DNA of 64,000 nucleotides, taken from assembly GCA_963765105.1 (NCBI GenBank), contig CAVXUW010000002.1, forward strand, positions 496,001 to 560,000, in the 5' to 3' direction. The DNA is from CALMEC01 sp963765105. Lineage in GTDB: Bacteria; Actinomycetota; Thermoleophilia; Miltoncostaeales; Miltoncostaeaceae. The stretch's first letter is position 1; each line of letters starts with the position of its first letter. Shown piece after piece: positions 6,961 to 15,280 of the stretch. Made by a program: the position numbers and the translations under genes. The notes below the pieces were generated by a model that was not told where the DNA came from, ran no database searches, and saw only the letters and a program-made list of their open reading frames with translations.

Positions 6961-8736
6961 TTAGGACGGGATCTTGACCGAGATGCGTGTCTCAGTCTGA
7001 GCTGACCCGTTCAGCGAAGCGCTGACGACGAGCACGCCCTTGCGAAGCGGGCCGGTGCGTCGCGTCGCAGTCACGATCTTCATCCCGGGTGTCTGCGTGG
7101 AACTCGCCTTGCCCCGAAGCTTGCGCCCGCCGGGAAGGAGCTTCGGTCGTCGACCGTCGATCGTGCTCGATTCGCGATCGAGCGCAATGCGCTTGCCGCG
7201 GTGATCGAGCAGTTGGACGACGATGGTTGCGCCGGGTTGTGTCTCCAAACGTGCGCCGATCGAGACACGCGCTCGTTGCGAGGACCGCGAGATGAGACGG
7301 CCACTGATCGTTGGCGGAACGATTTGAGACAGCCCGCTGCTCGATGAGGATCGGATGAGATCGGTGCCGCCGAGAACCACCGTTACTCGCAGCCGCTGTC
7401 CGACCCCTTCCCGAGGCACCTTGATAAACGGGCCGTCTGAGTTGGGTATCGATACGCAGGGGCCGCCTGGCGGGGGACACCTCTCGAAGAGAATCGCCGG
7501 GAATGCCGAGGCCGGCACTGGTGGATCAGGGAAGACCCAGGCACCCGTATCTGCCCGGAGGCGCTGACCAACTTTTGGCACTCCGGGGATCGACGGTGCC
7601 TTCGTGAACTGGGCGCTCGGCAGGAGCGTTCTCACCGTGATCGGTGAACGCGGTCCAAGCCCGGCTCGGTTGCGTGGGTAGATGCCGGCTACCACCCAGC
7701 CCAGCGCAGGAGTACGGAGGTCGGTGATCGTAATCGTGTCCGACGCGGGCAGAGCTATCACGCGAGATGGCTGGCCCGGAGAGGATGGCGTCAGTTGAAG
7801 CATGTAACCAAGGAAGGGATCGGGGCCGGTTGTTGCCGGCGGGGTCCACCTGAGGGTCGTCGTGTACGGCTTGTCTCGGGATTCTTCGGCTCGGAAGTTC
7901 GTGACGGCTGCGGGGGGAGAAACGAGGCCAAGTACAGCCGACACCCAGTCTCGGACGTCAGGCACAAGCCGTGTGAAGCCCGTCGGACCCGCACCACACG
8001 GGGTTGGCCCGAAGCTCACGAGCCCCACCAGGAGTCGTCGACCGGTGGAATCGGCGACCGTCATCGGCCCGCCACTGTCACCGACGCATGCGTCGAAGCC
8101 AAGGGCAGGGCTATCGGCGCAGAGTTCGTATGTCGCGTTGAAGTCTGGGACGACAGCGGCGCACGTCGGGTCCGCCACACGACTGAGTCCCGCCTCGAAG
8201 AGGATCGAAGGGAACGCGTACGGTTCGGCTGCGGTCGTGCTTCCCCAGCCGGCGATCTGCACGGGTGCGCCCGGAGCCCAGAGAGCTTCCTCCAGCTCGG
8301 TCGCGATATCGATGGGTGTGATCGGCGGGTTTGCCTGGGGTTCGATGGGGCTCGACAGCCGAAGCAGCGCGGCGTCGGCTACCGGATGGTCGACGATCTC
8401 TGTGATCGTCCGGCGCTGCCCCGCCGTCGTGTTGTTGAGGTCCGTGATTCCCGCAATGGTCTCGACCTGTGAAAGCGCGATGGGTGTCCCGTTTTCGTCC
8501 AACACGCAGTGCGCGGCGGTCAGCACCCACGACGGGTCGACCAACACGCCGCTGCAAAACTGGCCCTCGTAGACCGATGGAGCGGCGGGATCAACCAGCG
8601 CGACGATGAACGGCCATGACGAGCCCGAGGCCGGCGTGCCTCCCACGATTGCTTCCCGGCCCACTACCGGGGTTGCGAAGGCGCCGATCCAGACCGCCGC
8701 CAAAACGACATGTGCGCGCAAACGCTTTGCACCCAT
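6961..8736 (-). CDS. Secreted trypsin-like (S1) serine protease with C-terminal Fn3/Ig-like modules
   Basis: A 591-residue precursor; the start at 8736 follows a GAAGGAG ribosome site. A signal peptide (MGAKRLRAHVVLAAVWIGAF) leads into the activation-type N-terminus IVGG. The S1 triad is complete: His in LTAAHC, Asp in ADAALLRL, Ser in GDSGGP, with paired Cys residues. After the protease (to about residue 280) comes an Fn3-like module (PPAAVTNFRAEES...TLRWTPP), then a bacterial Ig-like segment (SIPGVPKVGQRLRADTGAW), then a basic beta-rich tail ending in ISVKIPS. Probably released or cell-wall associated; the substrate is unknown. It stands alone, with no obvious operon partner. Confidence 0.88.
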   Translation of the reverse strand: MGAKRLRAHVVLAAVWIGAFATPVVGREAIVGGTPASGSSWPFIVALVDPAAPSVYEGQFCSGVLVDPSWVLTAAHCVLDENGTPIALSQVETIAGITDLNNTTAGQRRTITEIVDHPVADAALLRLSSPIEPQANPPITPIDIATELEEALWAPGAPVQIAGWGSTTAAEPYAFPSILFEAGLSRVADPTCAAVVPDFNATYELCADSPALGFDACVGDSGGPMTVADSTGRRLLVGLVSFGPTPCGAGPTGFTRLVPDVRDWVSAVLGLVSPPAAVTNFRAEESRDKPYTTTLRWTPPATTGPDPFLGYMLQLTPSSPGQPSRVIALPASDTITITDLRTPALGWVVAGIYPRNRAGLGPRSPITVRTLLPSAQFTKAPSIPGVPKVGQRLRADTGAWVFPDPPVPASAFPAILFERCPPPGGPCVSIPNSDGPFIKVPREGVGQRLRVTVVLGGTDLIRSSSSSGLSQIVPPTISGRLISRSSQRARVSIGARLETQPGATIVVQLLDHRGKRIALDRESSTIDGRRPKLLPGGRKLRGKASSTQTPGMKIVTATRRTGPLRKGVLVVSASLNGSAQTETRISVKIPS

Positions 8737-8861
8737 TGCTTCTCCTTCGGACATTCCGTGTCGAGGCCGCGAAGTCTAGAACGGGTAAGGCCGCAGGCAA
8801 AGATGTCAGCGCAAAGACTCAACTATCGGGTGGGACCCCGACTTTCGGGGAGGGATCGGGG

Positions 8862-9269
8862 CTAAGCGGCGACGCGGCGCGCGGCGGTAAGGGGAAGTTG
8901 GTAGGGCTCGGTGGGTGGGCGAAGCTCGGTGCGCAGGCGGCTGAGGGTGCGTTGAGCCAATGGGCTCTCTGCGGCGATGTCCGCCACGACCTCGTTGACG
9001 TCGCCGTCGGCCAAGCTGAGGTCGGTGATAGTGATGCCGTTCTGCTCAAGTTCGTCGATGACCGTGGCCAACACGGCCATTCCCACGAGCACGCCCCGAG
9101 GTGTGGCGCCGGTTTTGGTCGCCCGTGTGAGGGTCAGAGGACTGGTGCCAACGACCTGGGCGATGGTCGTGGTGTCGAGGCCCCGAGCCAGGAGCAGTTC
9201 GCGTAAGGCCGCTGCTCCGTCGGAGGCACGACCAACGACGCGAAGGGAGAAGTCGGGTGAACTCATCAT
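8862..9269 (-). CDS. Small HTH-like protein of unknown function, candidate SOS-regulated gene
   Basis: A 135-residue protein. Residues about 20-50 (ALRELLLARGLDTTTIAQVVGTSPLTLTRATKTG) resemble a helix-turn-helix, and the rest has no family I know. ATG at 9269 lies 6 nt after a TACCAT -10 box (minus strand), so the mRNA is probably leaderless and no ribosome site is expected. A LexA/SOS operator lies about 32 bp upstream in the divergent promoter region, overlapping where its -35 should be. DNA-damage induction is an inference from that box. Confidence 0.6.
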   Translation of the reverse strand: MMSSPDFSLRVVGRASDGAAALRELLLARGLDTTTIAQVVGTSPLTLTRATKTGATPRGVLVGMAVLATVIDELEQNGITITDLSLADGDVNEVVADIAAESPLAQRTLSRLRTELRPPTEPYQLPLTAARRVAA

Positions 9270-9300
9270 GCGACAATGGTAGCGTGGTTCGGACGAAAAA

Positions 9301-9316
9301 TCGAACATACGTTCGC
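9301..9316. promoter_or_regulatory. LexA (SOS) box
   Basis: The sequence TCGAACATACGTTCGC matches the actinobacterial LexA operator TCGAAC-N4-GTTCGA at 15 of 16 positions counting the free spacer. It lies between two divergent genes. On the minus strand it overlaps the expected -35 of the 9269 gene; on the plus strand it is 56 bp before the -10 of the flavin reductase, so the minus-strand gene is the likelier target. Confidence 0.75.
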
Positions 9317-9384
9317 AATATTTCTTGCGGTTTGGCGACTATCGAAACGGCTTGTCTGAGGAGCCAACCACTAGCATCCCAACG

Positions 9385-9870
9385 ATGTCGGCTTCGGACA
9401 ACGTCTCTGCGGAAGATTTTCGGGCGGCGCTCGCGCGGTGGGCGAGCGGCGTCACCATCGTGACGGCGGCGGGGCCTGTGGGCATGACCGTGTCGGCGTT
9501 TAGCTCGATCTCGCTCGATCCGCCGCTGGTGTCTGTTGCCCTGGCGACCGACGCCAACGCGCATGCTCCCATCGTTGCCGCCGACGGCTTTGCCGTCCAC
9601 ATCCTCGAGGACGACCAGAAGGATCTTTCGGGTCGGTTCGCCAGCCCGGTCGATCGTTTCGCCGACCTCAGCTGGGACAGTGGTGCGTTCGATGCGCCAC
9701 TGCTCCACGGCGGGGTCGCGCGGTTGGTGTGCGCTCGGCACGCCGTTATCGACGGCGGTGATCACACCATCCTCCTCGGCCGCGTCGTTCAGGTCGACGT
9801 ACGGGCCGGTGAGCCGCTTGTCTACTACCGGGGGGCCTACCGCGGCTTGAACAGCGCGGACGCGGTGTGA
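9385..9870 (+). CDS. Flavin reductase (FMN-binding split-barrel, HpaC/RutF type)
   Basis: A 161-residue protein. The start is set by a TAGCAT -10 box at 9372-9377, 7 nt before ATG (leaderless). Family signatures: FRAALARWASGVTIVT, GMTVSAFSSISLDPPLVSVAL, GRFASPVDRF, and the terminal LVYYRGAYRGL. Such enzymes reduce FMN or FAD with NAD(P)H to feed two-component monooxygenases. No partner oxygenase is adjacent; the LLM-type protein near 51 kb is distant. Its stop overlaps the murI GTG by 4 bp, so the two are co-transcribed, though the functional link is unclear. Confidence 0.87.
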   Translation: MSASDNVSAEDFRAALARWASGVTIVTAAGPVGMTVSAFSSISLDPPLVSVALATDANAHAPIVAADGFAVHILEDDQKDLSGRFASPVDRFADLSWDSGAFDAPLLHGGVARLVCARHAVIDGGDHTILLGRVVQVDVRAGEPLVYYRGAYRGLNSADAV

Positions 9871-10670
9871 CAATCGCCCGGGACCATCCGATCGGCATGT
9901 TCGACTCGGGGGTGGGTGGACTCACGGTGTTGGAGGAGTGCCTCGTGGCACTACCCGCCGAGGACTTCATCTATTTCGGCGACACCGCCTGGTTTCCGTA
10001 CGGAGAGAAATCACGCGAGGAGCTTCGCGGCCGCGCTACGGCGATTGCCCAGTGGTTAATGGACCAGGACGTCAAGCTCGTGGTCGTGGCGTGCAACACC
10101 GCCACCGCCGCGGCCGTGGAGCATCTCCAGCAAACGATCGACGTCCCCGTGATCGGCGTCATGGCGCCCGAGGCGCGTGCCGCGGCACAAACCACGCGTA
10201 ACCGACGCGTTGGCCTGCTCGCAACGGAAGCCACGGTGGCGAGTGGAAGCTACGAGCGCATGATCCACGCCAACGACGCCGGTGTGGCGGTCACGAGCGT
10301 GGCTTGCCCACGCTTGGCCCCCGCCATTGAAGCCGGTGGCGACTGGGACGACGGGTTCGTGGAGATGGTGCGCGGCTACACGGAGCCCCTGCGCACCGAG
10401 GCGGTCGACACCGTGATTTTGGGCTGTACCCATTACCCGATGGTGGAGAAGCTCGTACGTCGCCAACTTCAGGGGGTCGAGATCATCTCCGCCGGTGAGG
10501 AGCTGGCGCGTGAGGTGGCCGATGCCCTTCGCCGTCGCGGCCTCGATCAGCCAGCCGGTCGTGAAGGTAACTATCGATTCGTCTGCAGCGGCGACCCCGC
10601 CGCGTTTCGCGCCGTGGGTTCTCGTTTCCTTCAGATGCCGTTGGGCGACGTGACGCAGATCAGCCTGTAA
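9867..10670 (+). CDS. murI: Glutamate racemase
   Basis: A 267-residue enzyme converting L- to D-glutamate for peptidoglycan, in the cytosol. Visible signatures: GMFDSGVGGLTVL with the catalytic-region Asp/Ser near the N-terminus, YFGDTAWFPYGEKS, the first catalytic Cys in VVACNTATAA and the second in LGCTHYPMV. Length is normal for the family. GTG start overlaps the flavin reductase stop (GTGA), which sets the start. The convergent asparaginase ends 3 bp downstream. Confidence 0.95.
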   Translation: MTIARDHPIGMFDSGVGGLTVLEECLVALPAEDFIYFGDTAWFPYGEKSREELRGRATAIAQWLMDQDVKLVVVACNTATAAAVEHLQQTIDVPVIGVMAPEARAAAQTTRNRRVGLLATEATVASGSYERMIHANDAGVAVTSVACPRLAPAIEAGGDWDDGFVEMVRGYTEPLRTEAVDTVILGCTHYPMVEKLVRRQLQGVEIISAGEELAREVADALRRRGLDQPAGREGNYRFVCSGDPAAFRAVGSRFLQMPLGDVTQISL

Positions 10671-10673
10671 CGG

Positions 10674-11678
10674 CTACGGGGCGATGGAGGAGCGCTCGGC
10701 CATGAACGCCGCGCGGATACGTTCGCGGTCATAGCCCATCGACAGCAGGACGATCAGCTCGATGCGGGCCTTGAAGGCGTTGAGGAACGACGCCGGGATC
10801 GCCCCGGCCTCCATCAGCGTTTTGCCTCCGCCTTCGTATCCGTAGATGGGGAGGATGGGGCCGATGTCGGTGCGGGTGGAGAGCACGATGGGCTTGTCGG
10901 TGGCGCGGATGAGGGGAACAAGGTCCGGAGGGAGGTTGCCGACACCGAGTGCGGCGATGACGACGCCGTCGGCACGGTCCAACGCCTCGGTGAGGCCTTC
11001 GCCTTTCCAGCCGGCGTAGGCCGTGAGGATCTCCACATTGGCGTGAGCGTCGGGCGGGTCGAGGGGGTACCGCAGCTCGGGACGCGCGAAGTAGCGCAGC
11101 ACCGGCTGGCCCTCGAGCGTGTCGATACGGCCGATGGAGCCGGGGTAGCCGCCGAACGCCTCGAGTGCCGTCGTATGCGCTTTCGTGACGGTACGTGCGT
11201 CGAAGATGTCACCGCTGAAGACCACCAGCGCCCCGCGCCCGGCCGAGAACGGGTGCATCGCCACGTGCGAGGCGGCCCACACGTTGAACGGGCCATCCCA
11301 GCTCGGCTCCTTCGAGTGGCGCATGCTTCCGGTGAGCACCACCGGCCGGTCGGTCCGCACGGTGAGGTGAAGATAGAACGCTGTCTCCTCCAGCGTGTCG
11401 GTGCCGTGGGTGATGACGATGCCGGTGACGTCCGCGGAGATCTCGTGAACCAAGTCGCGCAGCTGGTGCATGTGCGCCGGTGTGATTTGCGGGCTCGGCA
11501 GCGTGAACGGCTGATAGGTGACCGTGTCGAAGGGGGAGAGGTCCGAGATGCGCTCGGTGAGGAGCCGTTTGTCGGGGCGGAGGTTGCCGCGCTCGTCCGG
11601 GCGGCTGCCGATTGTTCCGCCGGTCTGAATGATCGCCAGACGTGGGCGGGTGGGGGGAGACGTTCCGATGGCGCCAGG
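10674..11678 (-). CDS. Cytosolic-type L-asparaginase with no canonical start codon for its N-terminus
   Basis: The reading frame encodes a complete type I-like asparaginase: catalytic QTGGTIGS at the N-terminus, the HGTDTLEET motif with the second nucleophile Thr and Asp, and TGSMR. However, the first in-frame ATG (11471) comes after the TGGTIG motif. Upstream the frame runs to a TAG at 11679-11681 with no ATG, GTG or TTG; only ATC (11669) or CTG (11639) could start it. An ATG at 11693, 14 nt after the upstream gene's stop, would give Met-Leu-Val-Arg and then that TAG. This may be a nonsense mutation (CAG to TAG), a non-AUG start or a sequence error. It follows the 309-residue unknown and the sirtuin on the same strand. 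Confidence 0.75.
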   Translation of the reverse strand, partial: PGAIGTSPPTRPRLAIIQTGGTIGSRPDERGNLRPDKRLLTERISDLSPFDTVTYQPFTLPSPQITPAHMHQLRDLVHEISADVTGIVITHGTDTLEETAFYLHLTVRTDRPVVLTGSMRHSKEPSWDGPFNVWAASHVAMHPFSAGRGALVVFSGDIFDARTVTKAHTTALEAFGGYPGSIGRIDTLEGQPVLRYFARPELRYPLDPPDAHANVEILTAYAGWKGEGLTEALDRADGVVIAALGVGNLPPDLVPLIRATDKPIVLSTRTDIGPILPIYGYEGGGKTLMEAGAIPASFLNAFKARIELIVLLSMGYDRERIRAAFMAERSSIAP

Positions 11679-11707
11679 CTAGCGAACCAGCATCCCGGGG
11701 TGAGCAG

Positions 11708-12637
11708 TTAGACCGGCAGTGTGGCGCCCAGAAGCTCTGCCGGTTGGGACGGATCGTCGGCATCGGTGACCATCAGCAGCTCGGTGCCAATGTCCGCAGA
11801 GGTAACGATCACGCCCTCTACTTTCGCGGTTGGCGTGAGCCGGCCCAGGAACACGATGGCGCCCGCATCATCAACACGGCCGACGACGGCGCCCACGAGC
11901 GCTCCGTCGTTGTAGCTGTCGAATGTGTCTTCCCCCACTGCGGCGAATACCCACCCACCGCGAGGATGCGGAGCCGCGTCGGTAATCCCGAGTGGAACTC
12001 CATCGATCTCGCCCACCGGGAAGGGGACGATCGATCGCGGGGTGATCGGCGATGTGTGCATGGCGTCACACCGCCATGCGCTGAGCGTGTCGAGAGAAAA
12101 CCTGGCGATGTGATTGTCGGGTGACGAGCCGTTGGCACGTGAGATCACCAGGAGGTCGGAGCCGACGACGACGGCGCTTTCGATGTTGATCTCGCCGCAG
12201 AGCGTACGCAGGGAGTCGAACAGGGGCGCCAACGGCCGCCGCTCAATGCGGTTTCCAAACGCACCGCTCGGGGTGAGCTCGATCACTACCGCGGCTTCCC
12301 GCTGGATGGTTGAACCCGAACCGATGATCAGCACGGCTCCGTGTTCTTGCCCATCGCAGGCCGGCAACCGGACGATGGCTTCGAAGTCGGGTTTGCGGCG
12401 CTTACGCTCAGCGGCATCGAGGGGAAGGACACCATCGATCACGCGCAGCAGCTCGCCCGCCCCGTGGCCAGTGAGAGGGAAACGCACGAGGTGATGCGCG
12501 TCGTCGGCGGCGACGATGAGATGCTCGCCCACTCGCGCCAGCCCGCTTGCCGAGCTGACAAAGGTCCCGCCATGGGCCAGGGGCTCGTGCGTGTGGAGCG
12601 TGCGCACGCGGCGGGTGGGAACGAGAGGCTGGGGCAC
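11708..12637 (-). CDS. Unknown protein, predicted beta-propeller-like (DUF6929-like)
   Basis: A 309-residue protein with repeated beta-strand/turn patterns (HLIVAADDAHHLVRF, GAVLIIGSGSTIQR, DLLVISRANGSSPDNHIARF, GGWVFAAVGED) spaced like propeller blades; no signal peptide. I associate the GSGSTIQR/NIE pattern with the DUF6929 family but cannot confirm it. GTG start lies 3 bp after the sirtuin stop and the asparaginase follows, so the three probably form one operon. No catalytic motif is visible. Confidence 0.55.
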   Translation of the reverse strand: MPQPLVPTRRVRTLHTHEPLAHGGTFVSSASGLARVGEHLIVAADDAHHLVRFPLTGHGAGELLRVIDGVLPLDAAERKRRKPDFEAIVRLPACDGQEHGAVLIIGSGSTIQREAAVVIELTPSGAFGNRIERRPLAPLFDSLRTLCGEINIESAVVVGSDLLVISRANGSSPDNHIARFSLDTLSAWRCDAMHTSPITPRSIVPFPVGEIDGVPLGITDAAPHPRGGWVFAAVGEDTFDSYNDGALVGAVVGRVDDAGAIVFLGRLTPTAKVEGVIVTSADIGTELLMVTDADDPSQPAELLGATLPV

Positions 12638-12640
12638 GGG

Positions 12641-13402
12641 CTAGGCCGTGATCAGCCCATCAAGTAAGCCCTGCACTTCCGTCATGGTCTCGGCGGCCTT
12701 TGTGTGCAGGCGCACGGTGCAGTCGTCGTCGTAGGGGGTCTCGCCCTCGGTGATAATCGCCAGGCGCCCACCGTTCTGAAGCACCATTCCCGGGAGGTTG
12801 CTCACCGGGGTCACGAGCAGCGACGACCCGATCACGAGCATCACGTCGGCCTCGGCCGCGTGCGAAAAGGCCGCATCGATCGCCTCACTGGGCAGCATCT
12901 CCCCGAACAGCACCACGTCGCTTTTGAGTTGAAAGCCGCAGTTGCAGCGCGGCACTCCGTCAGCGGTGCTGTCGGCCCGCTCCAGAAGCTCCTGCGCCGA
13001 TACGCGAAAGTCGCAGCGCAGGCATCGACCCGAGCTCAGCGAACCGTGTACCTCTATGAGCTCGTCGCTTCCGGCGCGCCGATGCAGGCCGTCGATGTTC
13101 TGTGTGATCACGGCTTTGGCGATACCGCGGCGTTGGAGCTCGGCGACGGCGGTGTGCGCCCCATTGGGTTCCACGGCGGCAACCATGTCGAAACGTGGTC
13201 GGTGGAACTGCCAAAACTGTGCGGGGTCGCTGATGAACGTGTTCATCGAACCGACGACCATGGGGTCGTACTTCTCCCATAGGCCTCCGGCGGAGCGGAA
13301 GTCGGGCACGCCGCTTTCGGTGGAGATACCCGCGCCGGTCAGGACCACGGCATGTTGCGCGTCGGCGAGGAGTTGAGCAAGCACGGCAACAGAATGGGGC
13401 AC
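12641..13402 (-). CDS. cobB: Sirtuin-type NAD-dependent protein deacylase
   Basis: A 253-residue class III deacylase. Motifs in order: GAGISTESGVPDFRS (NAD binding), TQNIDGLH, catalytic His in EVHGS, a zinc site CLRC...CNCG, FGEMLP, and VIGSSLLVTPVSNLP. The family removes acetyl or other acyl groups from lysines using NAD, in the cytosol. A GTG start is taken at 13402; a second in-frame GTG six codons on is possible. First gene of a leftward group with a propeller-like unknown and an asparaginase. It uses CxC in the second half of the zinc site rather than CxxC. Confidence 0.93.
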   Translation of the reverse strand: MPHSVAVLAQLLADAQHAVVLTGAGISTESGVPDFRSAGGLWEKYDPMVVGSMNTFISDPAQFWQFHRPRFDMVAAVEPNGAHTAVAELQRRGIAKAVITQNIDGLHRRAGSDELIEVHGSLSSGRCLRCDFRVSAQELLERADSTADGVPRCNCGFQLKSDVVLFGEMLPSEAIDAAFSHAAEADVMLVIGSSLLVTPVSNLPGMVLQNGGRLAIITEGETPYDDDCTVRLHTKAAETMTEVQGLLDGLITA

Positions 13403-13436
13403 GGGCCGAGCTTATCGGCCATGGCCACGACCGCGT

Positions 13437-13868
13437 CTAGTAGATCTCGCAGTCCTCGCCGGCGGCGCGTTGCTCACTCGTGCAGGTGTCGCGCAACCAC
13501 CCAGGGCTGATCAGGCCGACGAACGCCACGACGAACGTTCCGGCGACGATGAGCACCCAACGGCGTGTCCTGACCTTCGCCATCGCGATGCACGCGCTGA
13601 TGAACGCGACGGGCGCAACAAAAATCCATGCGTTCCACGCGAGGCGGAACCAGTTTCCTCCGTCGCACCACTTGCCTGCCGGCGAGGCATCTGCCGAGTA
13701 CGGAGACCCTCCGTCGCCCGAACACGTGCCCACCTCGACCACGTAGAAACTGATGAGCCACAGCACCGGGAAAACGAGGATGAGCACGATGGCTGCCGGC
13801 ACCCACCAACGCTTCCGGCCGCGTGGCGGAGCTGTTGCGGCGGGAGGGGACGCAGGCGCAGGCTCCAT
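13437..13868 (-). CDS. Small integral membrane protein of unknown function
   Basis: A 143-residue protein with a Pro/Ala-rich cytosolic N-terminus, then three hydrophobic segments (VPAAIVLILVFPVLWLISFYV; AWNAWIFVAPVAFISACIA; WVLIVAGTFVVAFVGLI). The loop between the first two has Cys residues (GTCSGDGG, KWCDGG) and the tail has TCTSEQ and EDCEIY, so extracytoplasmic disulfides are possible. Start at 13868 or 13889 is undecided; neither has a good ribosome site. No family recognised. Divergent from rph. Confidence 0.6.
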   Translation of the reverse strand: MEPAPASPPAATAPPRGRKRWWVPAAIVLILVFPVLWLISFYVVEVGTCSGDGGSPYSADASPAGKWCDGGNWFRLAWNAWIFVAPVAFISACIAMAKVRTRRWVLIVAGTFVVAFVGLISPGWLRDTCTSEQRAAGEDCEIY

Positions 13869-13936
13869 CTGATCACAGGGTACATCCACGACACTGGACG
13901 GGGCACATCCGGAGGGTACGACTATCCTGCGAAGCG

Positions 13937-14665
13937 ATGCGTGCCGACGGTCGACAACCCAATGAGCTTCGCCCCATGGAGATCACCCCGGGGTTCATCG
14001 ATTCCGCGCACGGCAGCGTGCTCATCGCCGTGGGCAACACCCGCCTCATCTGCACGGCCATGATCGAAGAGTCGGTGCCACCGTGGCTACGGGGCAAGGG
14101 GCGCGGATGGGTGAGCGCCGAGTACGGAATGCTCCCCGGCTCCACTGGTGAGCGCCGTCAGCGCGAATCATCGCGCGGCAAGGTCGACGGACGCACCCAG
14201 GAGATCCAGCGGCTCATCGGTCGCTCGCTGCGCGCGGTGACCGACTTGGCGGCACTCGGCGAGCGCATGGTGTGGGTGGACTGTGACGTCATCCAGGCCG
14301 ATGGCGGCACTCGCTGCGCCGGGATTACCGGGGGCTACGTCGCGCTTGAGATCGCCCTGCGTGGCCTGGTTGATCGTAAAGCGATTGCCGAGTTGCCGTT
14401 GACGGACTCGGTGGGAGCGGTGAGCGTCGGCATTGTCGGTGGCGCCTGCTTGCTGGATCTTCCGTACGTGGAGGACTCCACCGCCGAGGTGGACATGAAC
14501 GTCGTGGCAACGGGCTCCGGGCGAATCGTCGAGGTGCAAGCCACCGCTGAGGGCCAGACCTTCGCTCGTAATGAGCTCGATCAAATGCTCGACCTCGCTC
14601 TTGGCGGGATCGAGACGATCCGGCATGTCCAGACACAAGCCGGTCTCGCTGCACGCACCACGTGA
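13937..14665 (+). CDS. rph: Ribonuclease PH
   Basis: A 242-residue phosphorolytic 3'-exonuclease that trims tRNA 3' ends. The family start M-R-x-D-G-R-x-x-x-x-L-R-P is visible (MRADGRQPNELRP), with KGRGWVSAEYGMLP, GRTQEIQRLIGRSLRA, and VDCDVIQADGGTRCA (metal/phosphate site). ATG at 13937 lies 8 nt after a TATCCT -10 box, so the transcript is probably leaderless; an upstream extension to 13823 is rejected. It heads an overlapping series with rdgB, the usual actinobacterial pairing. Confidence 0.96.
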   Translation: MRADGRQPNELRPMEITPGFIDSAHGSVLIAVGNTRLICTAMIEESVPPWLRGKGRGWVSAEYGMLPGSTGERRQRESSRGKVDGRTQEIQRLIGRSLRAVTDLAALGERMVWVDCDVIQADGGTRCAGITGGYVALEIALRGLVDRKAIAELPLTDSVGAVSVGIVGGACLLDLPYVEDSTAEVDMNVVATGSGRIVEVQATAEGQTFARNELDQMLDLALGGIETIRHVQTQAGLAARTT

Positions 14666-15240
14666 AGATTGCGCTCGCCACCGGAAACGCCAACAAAGTC
14701 GAGGAGTTGTCCGAGCTTCTCGACGGGGTCGAGGTCACCGGCGCACCCGACGGTTTCGATGTTCACGAGACCGGCAGCACACTCCTCCAAAATGCCTGGC
14801 TGAAGGCGGCAGAGTTACGGCGCATCGCACCTGCCGACACCATCGTGGTGTCCGACGACTCCGGGTTGTTCGTTCACGCCCTTGGGGGGCGTCCGGGAAT
14901 CTTCTCCGCGCGCTATGCCGGTCCCAGCGCGACATTCGACGACAACTGTCGCCGCCTTCTTGAGGAGTTGGCATCGACCGACGATCGACGCGCGTGCTTT
15001 GCCACCGTGCTTGTGGGCCTTGGCGCGGACGGCGCCGTCTACGTCGCCGAGGGGAGCTGTCCCGGCGTGATTACCACCGCTCCTCGCGGCGAACGGGGTT
15101 TTGGCTATGACCCGGTGTTTCAACCCATGGACGATTCGGGCGGCCGCACAATGGCCGAGATGAGTAGCGAGGAAAAGGGTCGTCTCTCACACCGTGGCCG
15201 TGCCGTGGCCCGCCTCGCGGCGGTTCTGCGGTCCGCGTGA
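14662..15240 (+). CDS. rdgB: dITP/XTP pyrophosphatase (Ham1/RdgB)
   Basis: A 192-residue house-cleaning enzyme that hydrolyses dITP, ITP and XTP to the monophosphate. Motifs: LATGNANKVEEL at the N-terminus, VVSDDSGLFVHALGGRPGIFSARYAG with the catalytic Asp, GERGFGYDPVF, and EMSSEEKGRLSHRGRA. Full length. GTG start overlaps the rph stop by 4 bp, so they are coupled. Confidence 0.96.
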   Translation: MKIALATGNANKVEELSELLDGVEVTGAPDGFDVHETGSTLLQNAWLKAAELRRIAPADTIVVSDDSGLFVHALGGRPGIFSARYAGPSATFDDNCRRLLEELASTDDRRACFATVLVGLGADGAVYVAEGSCPGVITTAPRGERGFGYDPVFQPMDDSGGRTMAEMSSEEKGRLSHRGRAVARLAAVLRSA

Positions 15241-15280
15241 GTTCACTCGTGGGCGGCGAAACTGTCAGGATGGACCCCGC

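Noticed and set aside
8834..8861. CCCCGACTTTCGGGG hairpin as a strong terminator
   Set aside because: The stem is short (5-6 bp) and no T-tract follows on either strand, so I do not call it.
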